From assembly GCF_002843605.1 (NCBI RefSeq), contig NZ_CP025263.1, positions 328,501 to 392,500 of the forward strand: a DNA stretch of 64,000 nucleotides, written 5' to 3'. Positions 26,594 through 39,400 of this stretch are shown here, piece after piece (the stretch's first letter is position 1; every line of letters begins with the position of its first letter). The notes beneath the pieces are model-generated. The model was not told the DNA's origin. It searched no databases and saw only the letters and a list, made by a program, of their open reading frames with translations. The translations under genes and the position numbers were made by a program. Origin of the DNA: Pseudomonas sp. S09G 359 (lineage in GTDB: Bacteria; Pseudomonadota; Gammaproteobacteria; Pseudomonadales; Pseudomonadaceae).

Positions 26594-28736
26594 TGATCTG
26601 CCCCTTTTTCAGCGCTTCCATAACGGCCGCTTTTGGACCGTCCGCAAGTATCTGGCCGCGGTCGATCACCAGCAGGCGATCGACCAGGCTCAACAGCGAG
26701 GCGCGGTGCGTGACCAGAATCACGGTCTTGTTCTCGATAACGCTCTGCAAGCGCTGTTTCAGGCGTTCTTCGCCGGTGTTATCCATGGCGCTGGTGGGTT
26801 CGTCCAGCAACAGGATAGGCGGGTTCAGCAGCAGTGCACGGGCCAGGGCGACGTTTTGGCGTTGGCCACCGGACAGGTTTTGCCCGCGCTCGCCTACTTG
26901 CAGCTCGTACCCTTGCGGATGCAGCCTGGCGAATTCATGCACGCCGGCAAGCTCGGCGGCTTGCAGTACCATTTCGTCATCTACGTAGCGCGCGCCTGAG
27001 ACCAGGTTGTCGCGCAGGGTGCCGGCCAGCAATTGGATATCCTGGGCGACGTAGCCGATGTTGTGGCGCAATTCGCTGACATCGATCTGGCGGATGTCTA
27101 CGCCGTCCACCAGCAACGAGCCGGAGTCCGGCTGATAGAGGCCCACCAACAGCTTGGCCAGCGAGCTTTTGCCCGAGCCGCTGCGGCCGATGATGCCGAT
27201 TTTTTCGCCAGGCCGAACGTTCAGGTTGATCCCGCGCAGGGCCAGGTTTTGCTGGTTCGGGTAGGTAAAGTCGACTTCGCGGAACGTCATCGCGCCTTGC
27301 AGCGATTTGCGGCTGAGGGGGCGCTCGTCGAAGTTGCGCTCCTGCGGCAGCTCCATCATCTGGTCGACCGAAACCATCGTCACTTTCGCTTGCTGGTAAC
27401 GCGTCAGCAGGCCCGACAGCTGGGCCAGCGGGCCGAGTGCACGGCCGCTGAGCATGTAGCACGCCACCAGGCCGCCCATGCTCAGGGTGCCATCAATGAT
27501 CTGGTACACGCCGAAGATGATCATCGCCACGCCCGCCACTTGCTGGATCAGCAGCGTGATGTTCATCGCCAGCCCAGACAGAACCTTGACCCGCAGTTCC
27601 AGGCGGCTAAGCGTGCCAATGGTTTGTTCCCATTGGTACTGGCGCTCGCTTTCGGCGTTGTTGACCTTTACCGCATCCAGCCCGGCGAGGGTTTCGATCA
27701 GGCTCGACTGGCGCTCGGCGCCCAGGGCCATGGTGCGCTCAAGTGTCGCGGTCAGCGGCTTTTGCAGGAAGTGGCCGATACCCAAGGCGAGCGGGAAGGC
27801 GACGATAGGGATCCACACCAAGTGGCCCCCCAGCAGCGCGATTACCCCCAGGATGATCAGGGTAAAGGGCAGGTCGATCAGGCTGGCGAGGGTCAGGGAC
27901 GTGAGGAAGTCCCGCATGCCCTGGAACTCGTGAATGTTGGAGGCATAGCTGCCGACCCGCGCTGGGCGCATTTTCATCGACATGCCGACGATGCGCTCGA
28001 ACAGCGTCGCGGAAATGATCAGGTCGGTTTTTTTGCCCGCAAGGTCCAGGCACAGGCTGCGCATGCTCTTGAGCAGCAGGTCGAACAGGTAGGCGCCGCA
28101 GATACCGATGGCCAGCACCCACAGGGTGGCCGTGGCCTGGTTCGGCACGACGCGGTCGTATACGTTCATCACAAACAGCGGCGCGGCCAGGGCGATCAGG
28201 TTGATCACCAGGCTGGCGGCGATGGCGTCGGCATACAGCCAGCGCGAGCGTTTGAGGGTGTCCTTGAACCACGAGCGCGCGCGTGGGATCAGCGTGCCGC
28301 TGGTGACGTCAAATTTATGCTGCGGTTGGGCGAAGAAAACCCGACCGCTGTAATCTTGACTCAACGCCTCACGGCTGACCTGCACTTCGCCGCCGTCGCT
28401 TTCGCTGAGCAACAGGCGGGCGCTATCACCCTCCCAGCTCAACAGCACGGCACTGCGGCCTTCCTTCAATAGCAGCAAGGCCGGCAACGCGATGGACGGG
28501 ATCTGCTCCAGCTTGCGCTGCAGCAAACGCCCCTGCAAACCCGCCCGCGCTGCTGCGCGAGGCAGCAAGTCGGCGCTCAGGCGTTGCCCCGCCAAGGGCA
28601 GGCCGGTGGTCAGCATCGCCCGGCTGGCAGGCTTGTAATGCAGCGAGCAGAGAGCCAACAACCCATCTAGCAGTGGGTCGTCGTGCTGAGTGCGCGGGTC
28701 ATGGTTAAGTTGCGCCAAACCAATTTCAGGATCCAA
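26583..28736 (-). CDS. lapB: LapB, type I secretion ABC transporter for LapA
   Basis: A 717-residue ABC exporter. Residues 1-150 are a C39-peptidase-like domain without a proper catalytic triad, as in RTX exporters. Then come six membrane helices (about 165-430) and an ABC domain with Walker A GRSGSGKSSLAKLL, signature LSGGQRQNVALARAL and Walker B PILLLDEPTSAMD. It energises export of the giant adhesin LapA from the cytoplasm. It lies between lapE (upstream, 46 bp) and lapC. Confidence 0.95.
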   Translation of the reverse strand: MDPEIGLAQLNHDPRTQHDDPLLDGLLALCSLHYKPASRAMLTTGLPLAGQRLSADLLPRAAARAGLQGRLLQRKLEQIPSIALPALLLLKEGRSAVLLSWEGDSARLLLSESDGGEVQVSREALSQDYSGRVFFAQPQHKFDVTSGTLIPRARSWFKDTLKRSRWLYADAIAASLVINLIALAAPLFVMNVYDRVVPNQATATLWVLAIGICGAYLFDLLLKSMRSLCLDLAGKKTDLIISATLFERIVGMSMKMRPARVGSYASNIHEFQGMRDFLTSLTLASLIDLPFTLIILGVIALLGGHLVWIPIVAFPLALGIGHFLQKPLTATLERTMALGAERQSSLIETLAGLDAVKVNNAESERQYQWEQTIGTLSRLELRVKVLSGLAMNITLLIQQVAGVAMIIFGVYQIIDGTLSMGGLVACYMLSGRALGPLAQLSGLLTRYQQAKVTMVSVDQMMELPQERNFDERPLSRKSLQGAMTFREVDFTYPNQQNLALRGINLNVRPGEKIGIIGRSGSGKSSLAKLLVGLYQPDSGSLLVDGVDIRQIDVSELRHNIGYVAQDIQLLAGTLRDNLVSGARYVDDEMVLQAAELAGVHEFARLHPQGYELQVGERGQNLSGGQRQNVALARALLLNPPILLLDEPTSAMDNTGEERLKQRLQSVIENKTVILVTHRASLLSLVDRLLVIDRGQILADGPKAAVMEALKKGQISVA

Positions 28737-28782
28737 GCTGACTCTCTCTTAAAACGGTTTTGAGGTTCATCGCCGTCAAGAA

Positions 28783-30135
28783 TCAGTTCATCCCTGGCAG
28801 GTTTACCGACGGTTTAATATCGTTCTGCACAACTGATGCCAGCGGGGCAACCACGCCCTGACTTCTCAGCAGTTGGCCCATGTCGGCTTTGATACGGTAC
28901 TGCGTATAGATGTACAGGCTTTTGATCTGGGCCAAGCGCTGCTGAGCGGTGAACAGTTCGTTCTCGCTGTCGAGCAGGTCGAGCAGTGTACGCTCACCCA
29001 GGCTGAACTGCTGCTGGTATGAAGTACGCACCTTGGTGCTGCGGTCCACGTATTGCTGCGCGATCGGCACCTGCTGGCTGGCATTGTTGAAGGCGTTCCA
29101 CGCCAGGCCCAGTTCTTCGTTCAGCTGGCGCAGGGCGTTGTTGCGGATATCCAGTGCCTGGGTCGCCTGAGAGGCCTTGGACTGCAGGCTGGCCTTGTCG
29201 CTGCCGCCGTTGTACAGGTTGAACTGCATGTTCAGCATCGCCGAGTAACCATTGTCATGGCCTTCTTCACCGCCGATGTTGTTGTTGGCGGAGCGTTGCA
29301 GCACCGCATCAAAACGCGGGTAGAAGGTCGACTTGGCGGCTTCGTACTGCTTCTCGGCAGCGGCGATATCCGATTCGGCCGAGCGCAGCACCGGGCTGTC
29401 GGCGATCATCTGGCGACGGGCTTCATCCAGGCTGGCAGGCAACTCGGTCACAACGCCCATCGGCCGTTCCAACTGGTCAGGTTCTTTGCCGACCACACTC
29501 AGGAAGTTGGTATTGGCGTCCGCCAGGTTGGTCTGCTCGGTGATCAGGTTGTTTTGCGCTTGAGCCAGTCGGGCTTCGGCCTGGTCCATGTCCGCCATTC
29601 TACCGACGCCACGGCTGGTGCGCAGTTTGATCTGGTCAAAAATGCGTTCGTGGCTTTTCAGGTTGTCCTGGGCCAGGTTCACCATCTCGCGGCGGGTCAG
29701 CACATCCAGGTAAACCTGGGCGACCGTCAGCGCAGTGCGCTCAGAGGTATTGAGCAGTGCATACCCACGGGAATTGGCGGTGGCTTGCTGGCGGCCGACT
29801 TCATTGATGGTGCCAAAACCCTGGAACAAATTTTGCTGAAGGCGAACGGTCGATTCGCCACGGTTCAAGGTTTTCCAGTCATGGCTGTTGCTGGCGGCAC
29901 GGGTCGAAGTGTTGTCGGAGCTTTCACGGCCGTAACCGCCCAACACGTCGAGTTTAGGCAGGTAGCCGCCCTGGGCCTCTCTGACCTGATAGTCGGCGGC
30001 AATGCGCGCATTAATAGCTGCCTGGATCTCCGGGTGATTTTCCACAGCGGTTTGCATCGCCTCCGTCAAGGTTTGAGCCTGGACGAAACTGGCGGCGAGA
30101 ACAAACGGCACTGCTTTAAAAAGGTGCAAACGCAT
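28783..30135 (-). CDS. lapE: LapE, TolC-family outer-membrane channel for LapA
   Basis: A 450-residue TolC-like protein. Signal peptide MRLHLFKAVPFVLAASFVQA, then two outer-membrane-factor repeats of long helices and beta strands (QTLTEAMQTAVENHPEIQAA, GEVAQIYLDVL-type segment AQVYLDVLTRREMVNLAQDN, and AQQYVDRSTKVRTSYQQQFSLGERTLLDLLDSENELF). LapA is held in this channel by its N-terminal retention plug. First gene of the leftward lapEBC unit, divergent from lapA. Confidence 0.94.
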   Translation of the reverse strand: MRLHLFKAVPFVLAASFVQAQTLTEAMQTAVENHPEIQAAINARIAADYQVREAQGGYLPKLDVLGGYGRESSDNTSTRAASNSHDWKTLNRGESTVRLQQNLFQGFGTINEVGRQQATANSRGYALLNTSERTALTVAQVYLDVLTRREMVNLAQDNLKSHERIFDQIKLRTSRGVGRMADMDQAEARLAQAQNNLITEQTNLADANTNFLSVVGKEPDQLERPMGVVTELPASLDEARRQMIADSPVLRSAESDIAAAEKQYEAAKSTFYPRFDAVLQRSANNNIGGEEGHDNGYSAMLNMQFNLYNGGSDKASLQSKASQATQALDIRNNALRQLNEELGLAWNAFNNASQQVPIAQQYVDRSTKVRTSYQQQFSLGERTLLDLLDSENELFTAQQRLAQIKSLYIYTQYRIKADMGQLLRSQGVVAPLASVVQNDIKPSVNLPGMN

Positions 30136-30478
30136 TCTGATGTATCCCCGGGAGTGGTTGCCTTAAAAACGCAACAAACTTGAAATCTTGCATTGGATTT
30201 GGCAACCGAAATGACTGCTTGTCATAGGGACCTGGTAGCCCAAACAGAAAGTCGCTAGCCGAATAAATATCAATGTGACATTACCCGGCGGATTGTTTAG
30301 GATGGCGCCAAATAGGTCAATACCTTGACGGAAAAGTAATTTGCTGGCTGAAACAACAAATTATTGACGCCAAAATTATCACACTAATTTAAGTACTCCA
30401 GCTATCGAATCGGCATAGGTAATGAGGCCGGTCTCCATGATGGATACCCCCTGATCGGTAATACACGGAGAGTCTTTT
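30136..30478. promoter_or_regulatory. lapE-lapA divergent promoter region
   Basis: This 343-bp gap without genes is AT-rich toward lapA. It holds a perfect palindrome AATGTGACATT at 30272-30282 and a candidate lapA promoter, TTGACG (30364-30369) with TAATTT (30385-30390) at a short 15-bp spacing. The lapA ribosome-binding site CGGAGAG is near 30465-30471. FleQ controls lapA in P. putida, but I cannot assign a FleQ site here. Confidence 0.4.
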
Positions 30479-33400
30479 ATGAGCAGCGTTGCGGTCGTCA
30501 AAAGCATTGTCGGTCAAGTGTTCGCGGTTTCCCCGGAAGGGATTCGTCGCCTGCTTGTAGAAGGGGATCGCCTGTTCGCGGGTGAGCAAGTCGATACCGG
30601 CGCATCGGGCGCTGTCTCTCTGGAATTGGCTGACGGCCGCACCATCGACCTGGGACGTGACACTCAGTGGAGCGCAAACGCTCCTGATTCCGTCACCGAC
30701 CTCAGCGCCGCAACTGCCCAGGCCGCACCGTCCGTTGCCGAACTGCAGCAAGCCATCGCTGCGGGCGCCGACCCGACCCAAGACCTCGAAGCCACCGCTG
30801 CCGGCCAAACCGCCGCGGGTTCAGAAGGCGGTGCGGGCGGCAGCCACAGCTTTATCGTGCTGGAGGCCACCGCAGGTGTGGTTGACCCCACCATTGGTTA
30901 CCCGACTACCGGCCTGAATGCTGCTGATGCCGTTACCACCCTCGATACCGGCGCCGACAATAACGGCGTCGACCCACGTAACGTCACCATTACCCTGACC
31001 GCTACGCCGAGCATTACCGAAGCTGGCGGCGTCGTCGTTTACACCGTATTCATTACCCAGGCACCGACCAGCGACCTGACCGTCACCCTGTCCAACGGCC
31101 TCTCCGTGGTGATCGCCGCCGGCCAGACGTCGGGCGTGCTGAACGTCACTTTCGCCGGGAATGACACGCCTTACCTGGACGCCTCGTCGATCTCCGCCAC
31201 CATTGCCGGCACTTCCGGCGGCGGCAACCTGATCATCACCACCGACCCGGCGCCGGCTGTTACGCAGATCGCTGACACCATCGACACCACTACCGTCACG
31301 CTGACCGCCACCGCATCGGTAAATGAAGGCGGCCAGATCGTCTATACCGCGACCGTGACCAACGCCGCGCAGACCGACGTAGTGATCAAGCTGTCCAACG
31401 ACAAGACCATCACCATCGAGGCTGGTAAAACCACCGGCACGGTCACGGTCGACACGCCCGCCAACCTGGCCGATGGCAAAGACCTCAGCGTCAGCGCCAC
31501 CATCACCAGCGCGACCGGCGGCAACTACGAGAACCTGGCGATCAATCCAGCGGCGGCCACTTCTACAGTCGTCGCTGTGGATGATCCTAGTGTTTTGGTG
31601 GCTGATACCAACACGATCGCCGAAGATAGCCTCGCGACTGGCAATGTGTTGAGCAATGACAGCGATATCGACAACGAGTTGGCGGTTGCGACCTTCAAAG
31701 TGGGTAATACCAGCTATAAAGCCGGTGATACCGCCACGATCGACGGGGTTGGCACCATCACCATCGGGGCGGATGGTGCGTACACCTTTACGCCGGTCAA
31801 GGATTACAACGGTGAGGTGCCAACGATTGGCTACACCACCAACACCGGCTCGAGCAGCACGCTGAATGTGACGGTGACACCGGTTAACGATGTGCCGGTG
31901 ATCAGCATCGCGCCGGCCACCATCAATGAAAACTCCGCAACGGTGGGTACAGTCGCCGGCACGTTTACTGCCACTGATGCGGAAACGCCACGTGAAGGCC
32001 TGACCATTGCTTTCACGGGCAACAGCAACGCCGACGGCTACTACGCCATCGACGGCAATAACGTTGTGTTGACACAGAAGGGTGCTGACTTTGTTAACGC
32101 TGGCAACCAGCTGCCGAAAATCGACCTGACGGTTACTGACCCGGTGGGCGAGCACTCCAATGGCACTGGTCAACCGACCGTGACCTTGCAGAATGACGTG
32201 CCGGTGATTGAGGTTGCTCCGGCCACGATTGAAGAAAACTCTGCCGCAGTCGGCACCGTTGCCGGTACCTTCACCGCGACCGACGAAGAAACGCCGCGCG
32301 AAGGTCTGACGATTTCTTTCACTGGTACCAGCAACGCTGATGGCTACTACGCCATCGACGGCAACAACGTTGTGCTGACCCAGAAGGGCGCGGACTTTGT
32401 TAACGCTGGCAACCAGCTGCCGAAGATCGACCTGACCGTTACTGACCCTCAGGGTGCGAACTCCACTGGCGAAGGCCAGCCGACCGTCAACCTGCACAAC
32501 GACGTGCCAGTGATTGAAGTCGTTGCCAACACCCTGGAAGAAAACTCCGCTGCAGTCGGCACCGTCGCCGGTACTTTCACCGCGACCGACGAAGAAACCC
32601 CGCGCGAAGGCCTGACCATCTCTTTCACGGGCACCAGCAACGCTGACGGCTACTACGCCATCGATGGCAACAACGTCGTGCTGACCCAGAAAGGCGCGGA
32701 CTTCGTTAACGCTGGCAACCAACTGCCGAAGATCGACCTGACTGTTACCGATCCATCGGGCGCCAATTCCACTGCCGAAGGCCAACCGACCGTCAACCTG
32801 CACAACGACGTGCCAGTGATTGAAGTCGTTGCCAACACCCTGGAAGAAAACTCCGCTGCAGTCGGCACCGTCGCCGGTACTTTCACCGCGACCGACGAAG
32901 AAACCCCGCGCGAAGGTCTGACGATTTCCTTCACGGGCACCAGCAACGCTGACGGCTACTACAGCATCGACGGCAACAACGTTGTACTGACCCAGAAAGG
33001 CGCGGACTTCGTTAACGCCGGCAATCAACTGCCGAAAATCGACCTGACCGTTACCGACCCTCAGGGCGCGAACTCCAGCAATAGTGGCCAGCCGACCGTC
33101 AACCTGCACAACGACGTGCCAGTGATTGAAGTCGTTGCCAACACTCTGGAAGAAAACTCCGCCGCAGTCGGCACCGTTGCTGGTACTTTCACCGCTACCG
33201 ACGAAGAAACGCCACGCGAAGGTTTGACGATCTCCTTCACTGGTACCACCAACGCCGATGGTTACTACGCCATCGACGGCAATAACGTTGTGTTGACCCA
33301 GAAGGGTGCTGACTTTGTTAACGCTGGCAACCAACTGCCAAAAATCGACCTGACCGTCACCGACCCTCAGGGCGCAAGCTCCAATGGCGAAGGCCAACCG

Positions 33401-36400
33401 ACCGTTAACCTGCACAACGATGTGCCGGTAATTGAAGTTGCTCCGGCCACGATCGAAGAAAACTCCGCCGCCGTAGGCACCGTCGCCGGCACTTTCACCG
33501 CGACCGACGAAGAAACCCCTCGCGAAGGCCTGACCATCTCCTTCACGGGCACCAGCAACGCCGACGGCTACTACGCCATCGACGGCAACAATGTTGTGCT
33601 GACTCAAAAGGGCGCGGACTTTGTTAACGCCGGCAACCAGCTGCCGAAGATCGACCTGACTGTTACTGATCCATCGGGCGCAAGCTCCAATGGCGAAGGC
33701 CAACCGACTGTCAACCTGCACAACGACGTGCCAGTGATTGAGGTCGTTGCCAATACCCTGGAAGAAAACTCCGCAGCAGTTGGCACCGTCGCCGGTACCT
33801 TTACCGCGACTGACGAAGAAACCCCACGTGAAGGCCTGACTATCTCCTTCACTGGCACCAGCAATGCTGATGGTTACTACGCCATCGACGGCAACAACGT
33901 TGTGCTTACTCAGAAAGGCGCGGACTTTGTTAACGCCGGCAACCAACTGCCAAAAATCGACCTGACTGTGACCGATCCATCGGGCGCAAGCTCCAATGGC
34001 GAAGGCCAGCCGACCGTTAACCTGCATAACGATGTGCCGGTAATTGACGTCGCTCCGGCCACGATCGAAGAAAACTCTGCCGCAGTCGGCACCGTTGCCG
34101 GTACCTTCACCGCGACCGACGAAGAAACCCCTCGCGAAGGCCTGACCATCTCCTTCACTGGCACCAGCAACGCCGATGGTTACTACGCCATCGACGGCAA
34201 CAATGTTGTGCTGACTCAGAAGGGCGCGGACTTTGTTAACGCCGGTAATCAACTGCCTAAGATCGACCTGACTGTGACCGATCCATCGGGCGCAAGCTCC
34301 AATGGCGAAGGCCAACCGACTGTCAACCTGCACAACGACGTGCCAGTGATTGAAGTTGCTCCGGCCACGATCGAAGAAAACTCCGCGGCAGTCGGCACCG
34401 TCGCCGGTACTTTCACCGCGACCGATGAAGAGACCCCGCGCGAAGGTCTGACGATTTCCTTCACGGGCACCAGCAACGCTGACGGCTACTACAGCATCGA
34501 CGGCAACAACGTTGTGCTGACCCAGAAAGGCGCGGACTTCGTTAACGCTGGCAACCAACTGCCAAAAATCGACCTGACCGTTACCGATCCTCAGGGCGCA
34601 AGCTCCAATGGCGAGGGCCAACCGACCGTTAACCTGCACAACGATGTGCCGGTAATTGAAGTTGCTCCGGCCACGATCGAAGAAAACTCGGCCGCTGTGG
34701 GCACCGTCGCCGGTACCTTCACCGCGACCGACGAAGAAACCCCTCGCGAAGGCCTGACCATCTCCTTCACGGGCACCAGCAACGCCGACGGCTACTACGC
34801 CATCGACGGCAACAACGTCGTGCTGACCCAGAAAGGCGCGGACTACGTCAACGCCGGCAACCAACTGCCAAAGATCGACCTGACCGTCACCGATCCTCAG
34901 GGCGCCAACTCCAGTAACAGTGGCCAACCGACCGTCAACCTGCACAACGATGTGCCGGTGATTGAAGTTGCTCCGGCCACGATCGAAGAAAACTCCGCAG
35001 CAGTTGGCACCGTCGCCGGGACCTTCACCGCGACCGACGAAGAGACCCCGCGCGAAGGCCTGACTATCTCCTTCACTGGCACCAGCAACGCCGACGGCTA
35101 CTACGCCATCGACGGCAACAATGTTGTGCTGACTCAGAAGGGCGCGGACTTTGTTAACGCCGGCAACCAGCTGCCGAAGATCGACCTGACTGTTACTGAT
35201 CCATCGGGCGCAAGCTCCAATGGCGAAGGCCAACCGACTGTCAACCTGCACAACGACGTGCCAGTGATTGAAGTTGCTCCGGCCACGATCGAAGAAAACT
35301 CCGCGGCAGTCGGCACCGTCGCCGGTACTTTCACCGCGACCGATGAAGAGACCCCGCGCGAAGGTCTGACGATCTCCTTCACGGGCACCAGCAACGCTGA
35401 CGGCTACTACAGCATCGACGGCAACAATGTAGTTTTGACCCAGAAGGGTGCTGACTTTGTTAACGCTGGCAACCAACTGCCAAAAATCGACCTGACCGTT
35501 ACCGATCCTCAGGGCGCGAACTCGAGCAACAGTGGCCAACCGACCGTCAACCTGCACAACGATGTGCCGGTGATTGAAGTTGCTCCGGCCACGATCGAAG
35601 AAAACTCCGCCGCCGTAGGCACCGTTGCCGGTACCTTCACGGCGACCGACGAAGAGACCCCACGCGAAGGTCTGACGATTTCCTTCACGGGCACCAGCAA
35701 CGCTGACGGCTACTACAGCATCGACGGCAACAACGTTGTGCTGACCCAGAAAGGCGCGGACTTCGTTAACGCTGGCAACCAACTGCCAAAAATCGACCTG
35801 ACCGTTACCGATCCTCAGGGCGCAAGCTCCAATGGCGAGGGCCAACCGACCGTTAACCTGCACAACGATGTGCCGGTAATTGAAGTTGCTCCGGCCACGA
35901 TCGAAGAAAACTCGGCCGCTGTGGGCACCGTCGCCGGTACCTTCACCGCGACCGACGAAGAAACCCCTCGCGAAGGCCTGACCATCTCCTTCACGGGCAC
36001 CAGCAACGCCGACGGCTACTACGCCATCGACGGCAACAACGTCGTGCTGACCCAGAAAGGCGCGGACTACGTCAACGCCGGCAACCAACTGCCAAAGATC
36101 GACCTGACGGTCACCGATCCTCAGGGCGCCAACTCCAGTAACAGTGGCCAACCGACCGTCAACCTGCACAACGATGTGCCGGTGATTGAAGTTGCTCCGG
36201 CCACGATCGAAGAAAACTCCGCAGCAGTTGGCACCGTCGCCGGGACCTTCACCGCGACCGACGAAGAGACCCCGCGCGAAGGCCTGACCATCTCCTTCAC
36301 TGGCACCAGCAACGCCGATGGCTACTACGCCATCGACGGCAACAACGTTGTGCTGACCCAGAAAGGTGCTGACTTCGTTAACGCTGGCAATCAACTGCCG

Positions 36401-39400
36401 AAGATCGACCTGACTGTTACTGATCCATCGGGCGCAAGCTCCAATGGTGAAGGTCAGCCGACCGTTAATCTGCACAACGATGTGCCGGTAATTGACGTCG
36501 CTCCGGCCACGATTGAAGAAAACTCCGCCGTAGTCGGCACCGTCGCCGGTACTTTCACCGCGACCGATGAAGAAACACCGCGCGAAGGTCTGACGATCTC
36601 CTTCACGGGCACCAGCAATACGGATGGTTACTACGCCATCGACGGCAACAACGTCGTGCTGACCCAGAAAGGCGCGGACTTTGTTAACGCCGGCAACCAG
36701 CTGCCGAAGATCGACCTGACTGTTACTGATCCATCGGGCGCAAGTTCCAATGGTGAAGGTCAGCCGACCGTTAATCTGCACAACGATGTGCCGGTAATTG
36801 ACGTCGCTCCGGCCACGATCGAAGAAAACTCCGCCGCAGTCGGCACCATCGCCGGCACCTTCACCGCGACCGACGAAGAAACCCCGCGCGAAGGCCTGAC
36901 GATCTCCTTTACGGGCACCAGCAACGCCGACGGCTACTACGCCATCGACGGCAACAACGTCGTGCTGACCCAGAAAGGCGCCGACTACGTTAACGCCGGC
37001 AACCAACTGCCAAAGATCGATCTGACCGTCACCGATCCTCAGGGCGCCAACTCCAGCAACAGCGGCCAACCGACCGTCAACTTGCATAACGACGTGCCGG
37101 TAATCACTGTTGCGGCCAACACCCTGGAGGAAAACTCCGCCGCAGTCGGCACCATCGCCGGCACCTTCACCGCGACCGACGAAGAAACCCCGCGCGAAGG
37201 CCTGACGATCTCCTTTACGGGCACCAGCAACGCCGACGGCTACTACGCCATCGACGGCAACAACGTCGTGCTGACCCAGAAAGGCGCCGACTACGTTAAC
37301 GCCGGCAACCAACTGCCAAAAATCGACCTGACCGTCACCGACCCTCAGGGCGCCAACTCCAGCAACAGTGACCAACCGACCGTCAACCTGCACAACGACG
37401 TGCCAGTGATTGAAGTCGTTGCCAACACCCTGGAAGAAAACTCCGCCGCAGTCGGCACCGTCGCCGGTACTTTCACCGCGACCGACGAAGAAACCCCACG
37501 CGAAGGCCTGGCCATCTCCTTCACCGGCACCAGCAACGCCGATGGCTACTACAGCATCTCCGGCAACAACATCTTGCTGACCCAGAAAGGCGCCGACTAC
37601 GTCAACGCCGGCAACCAACTGCCAAAAATCGACCTGACCGTCACCGACCCTCAGGGCGCAAGCTCCAATGGCGAAGGCCAGCCGACCGTTAACCTGGTTG
37701 ACGACACCCCAACCGCCATCGATAACCACATCTCGGGCGACGAAGACACCCCGATCGAACTGACCTGGGCGACGTTCGGTGTTCAGGATGAAGACTCCGC
37801 TAACCCAGGTGTGGTGTTCACCAGCCTGCCTGCCGGTTCGATCGAATACAAAGTCGACGGCGAGTGGGTCAAGCTCACCACGGCCGATCTGAAAACCGAC
37901 ACCTCGTCGGGCAAGGTCTTCACCCAGGCTGATTTCGATGGCCACAACGTGCGTTACAGCCCGGCAGACAACGAATCGGGTGACAACAGCTTCGGCGGCA
38001 CCGGTGTGGGCAACAAGCAAGGTGATTACACCGAGCTGAAGTTCCAAGCCACCGACGGCAACTCCTACAGCGACACCAAAACCATCACCGTGGATATTCA
38101 TCCGGTGACGGATGTGCCGGTGCTGACCATCGGCCAAGTGCCAACCGGTCTGACCATTCAAACCTGGACTGGCAGCAACCTGCCGGGTGAGTTGGGCACC
38201 AACGGCCAAGGCGTCAGCCAGTCCAGCACTCTGATCAAGGTGATCAACGCCCAAACCGCTGACAGCGCCGCCTCCACGGGCGTCACCAGCAATGTGAGCA
38301 ACGGCAATGTGGCCGAAGGCACCGCGACCAAAGTGTCCGGTCTGGTTTACCTGGAAGCCGGCAAGAGCTACACCTTCACCGGTTCGGCCGACGACAGCCT
38401 GGCAATCACCGTGGGCGGCAAGCTGGTCGCTTCCGAAACCTGGAGCCAGGGCAGCGGGATCAGCGGGTCGTCCTACACGCCGACCGAGTCGGGTTACTAC
38501 ACCCTCGACATCTACCACTACAACCAGAACGGCCCGGGCAACTACGACGTCAATGTGTCGATCAACAACGGTCCGTCGGTGTCGCTGGGTAACAGCGGCC
38601 TGCAGACCTACACCAGTGCAGCCGCGTTGGAAGCTGCTGGCATGGTGCTGGGCGACAGCCACGTGGTGAATGGCGAAGGCTATTACACCGGCAACGTCTA
38701 CAACCACGGCCTGGAAGACACCGCGATCAAGATCGCGCCGATTACCGCCACCTTTGTCGACGCCGACGGCTCGGAATCCCACAAGGTGGAAATCAGCGGC
38801 TTGCCGGAAGGCACGGTGCTCACCGACGGCACTACCGGCCATAGCATCACCTCGACCGGCGCGAACACGCTGTATGACGTGAGCACCTGGAACCTGAGCA
38901 CCCTGACGGTTACGCCGTTCAAGGACTCGACGGCCAGTTTCGACTTGACCGTGAAGGCTACGGCCAAAGAATTGAGCACCGGTGTTGAAGAAGTCACGAC
39001 CGGCAAGATCAGCGTCGTGGTCACCGCGGTCAACGACGCGCCGGTACTGGGCAACGGTTCGACCAACGCGTTTGGCGACACCTACATCGAAGGCAAGCCA
39101 GGCGGCTACGTCGCGGCGAACCTGACCATCACCGACGTCGACAACAGCACGTTGCAAAGCGCCAAGGTCACGCTGGTCAACCACTTGACCGATGACGTGC
39201 TGATCGCGGATGTCAGCAACACCAAAATCACCGTCAGCTATGACAAGAACACCGGCGTACTGACCCTGTCCGGTGAAGCGACCAAAGCTGAGTACCAGGA
39301 AGTCCTGCGCTCGGTGCACTTCGCCAGCGAAAGCGAAGACCCAAGCCCGGCCAACCGTAACCTGACCATCACCGTGAACGACGGCCAGGCGGATTCGGCG

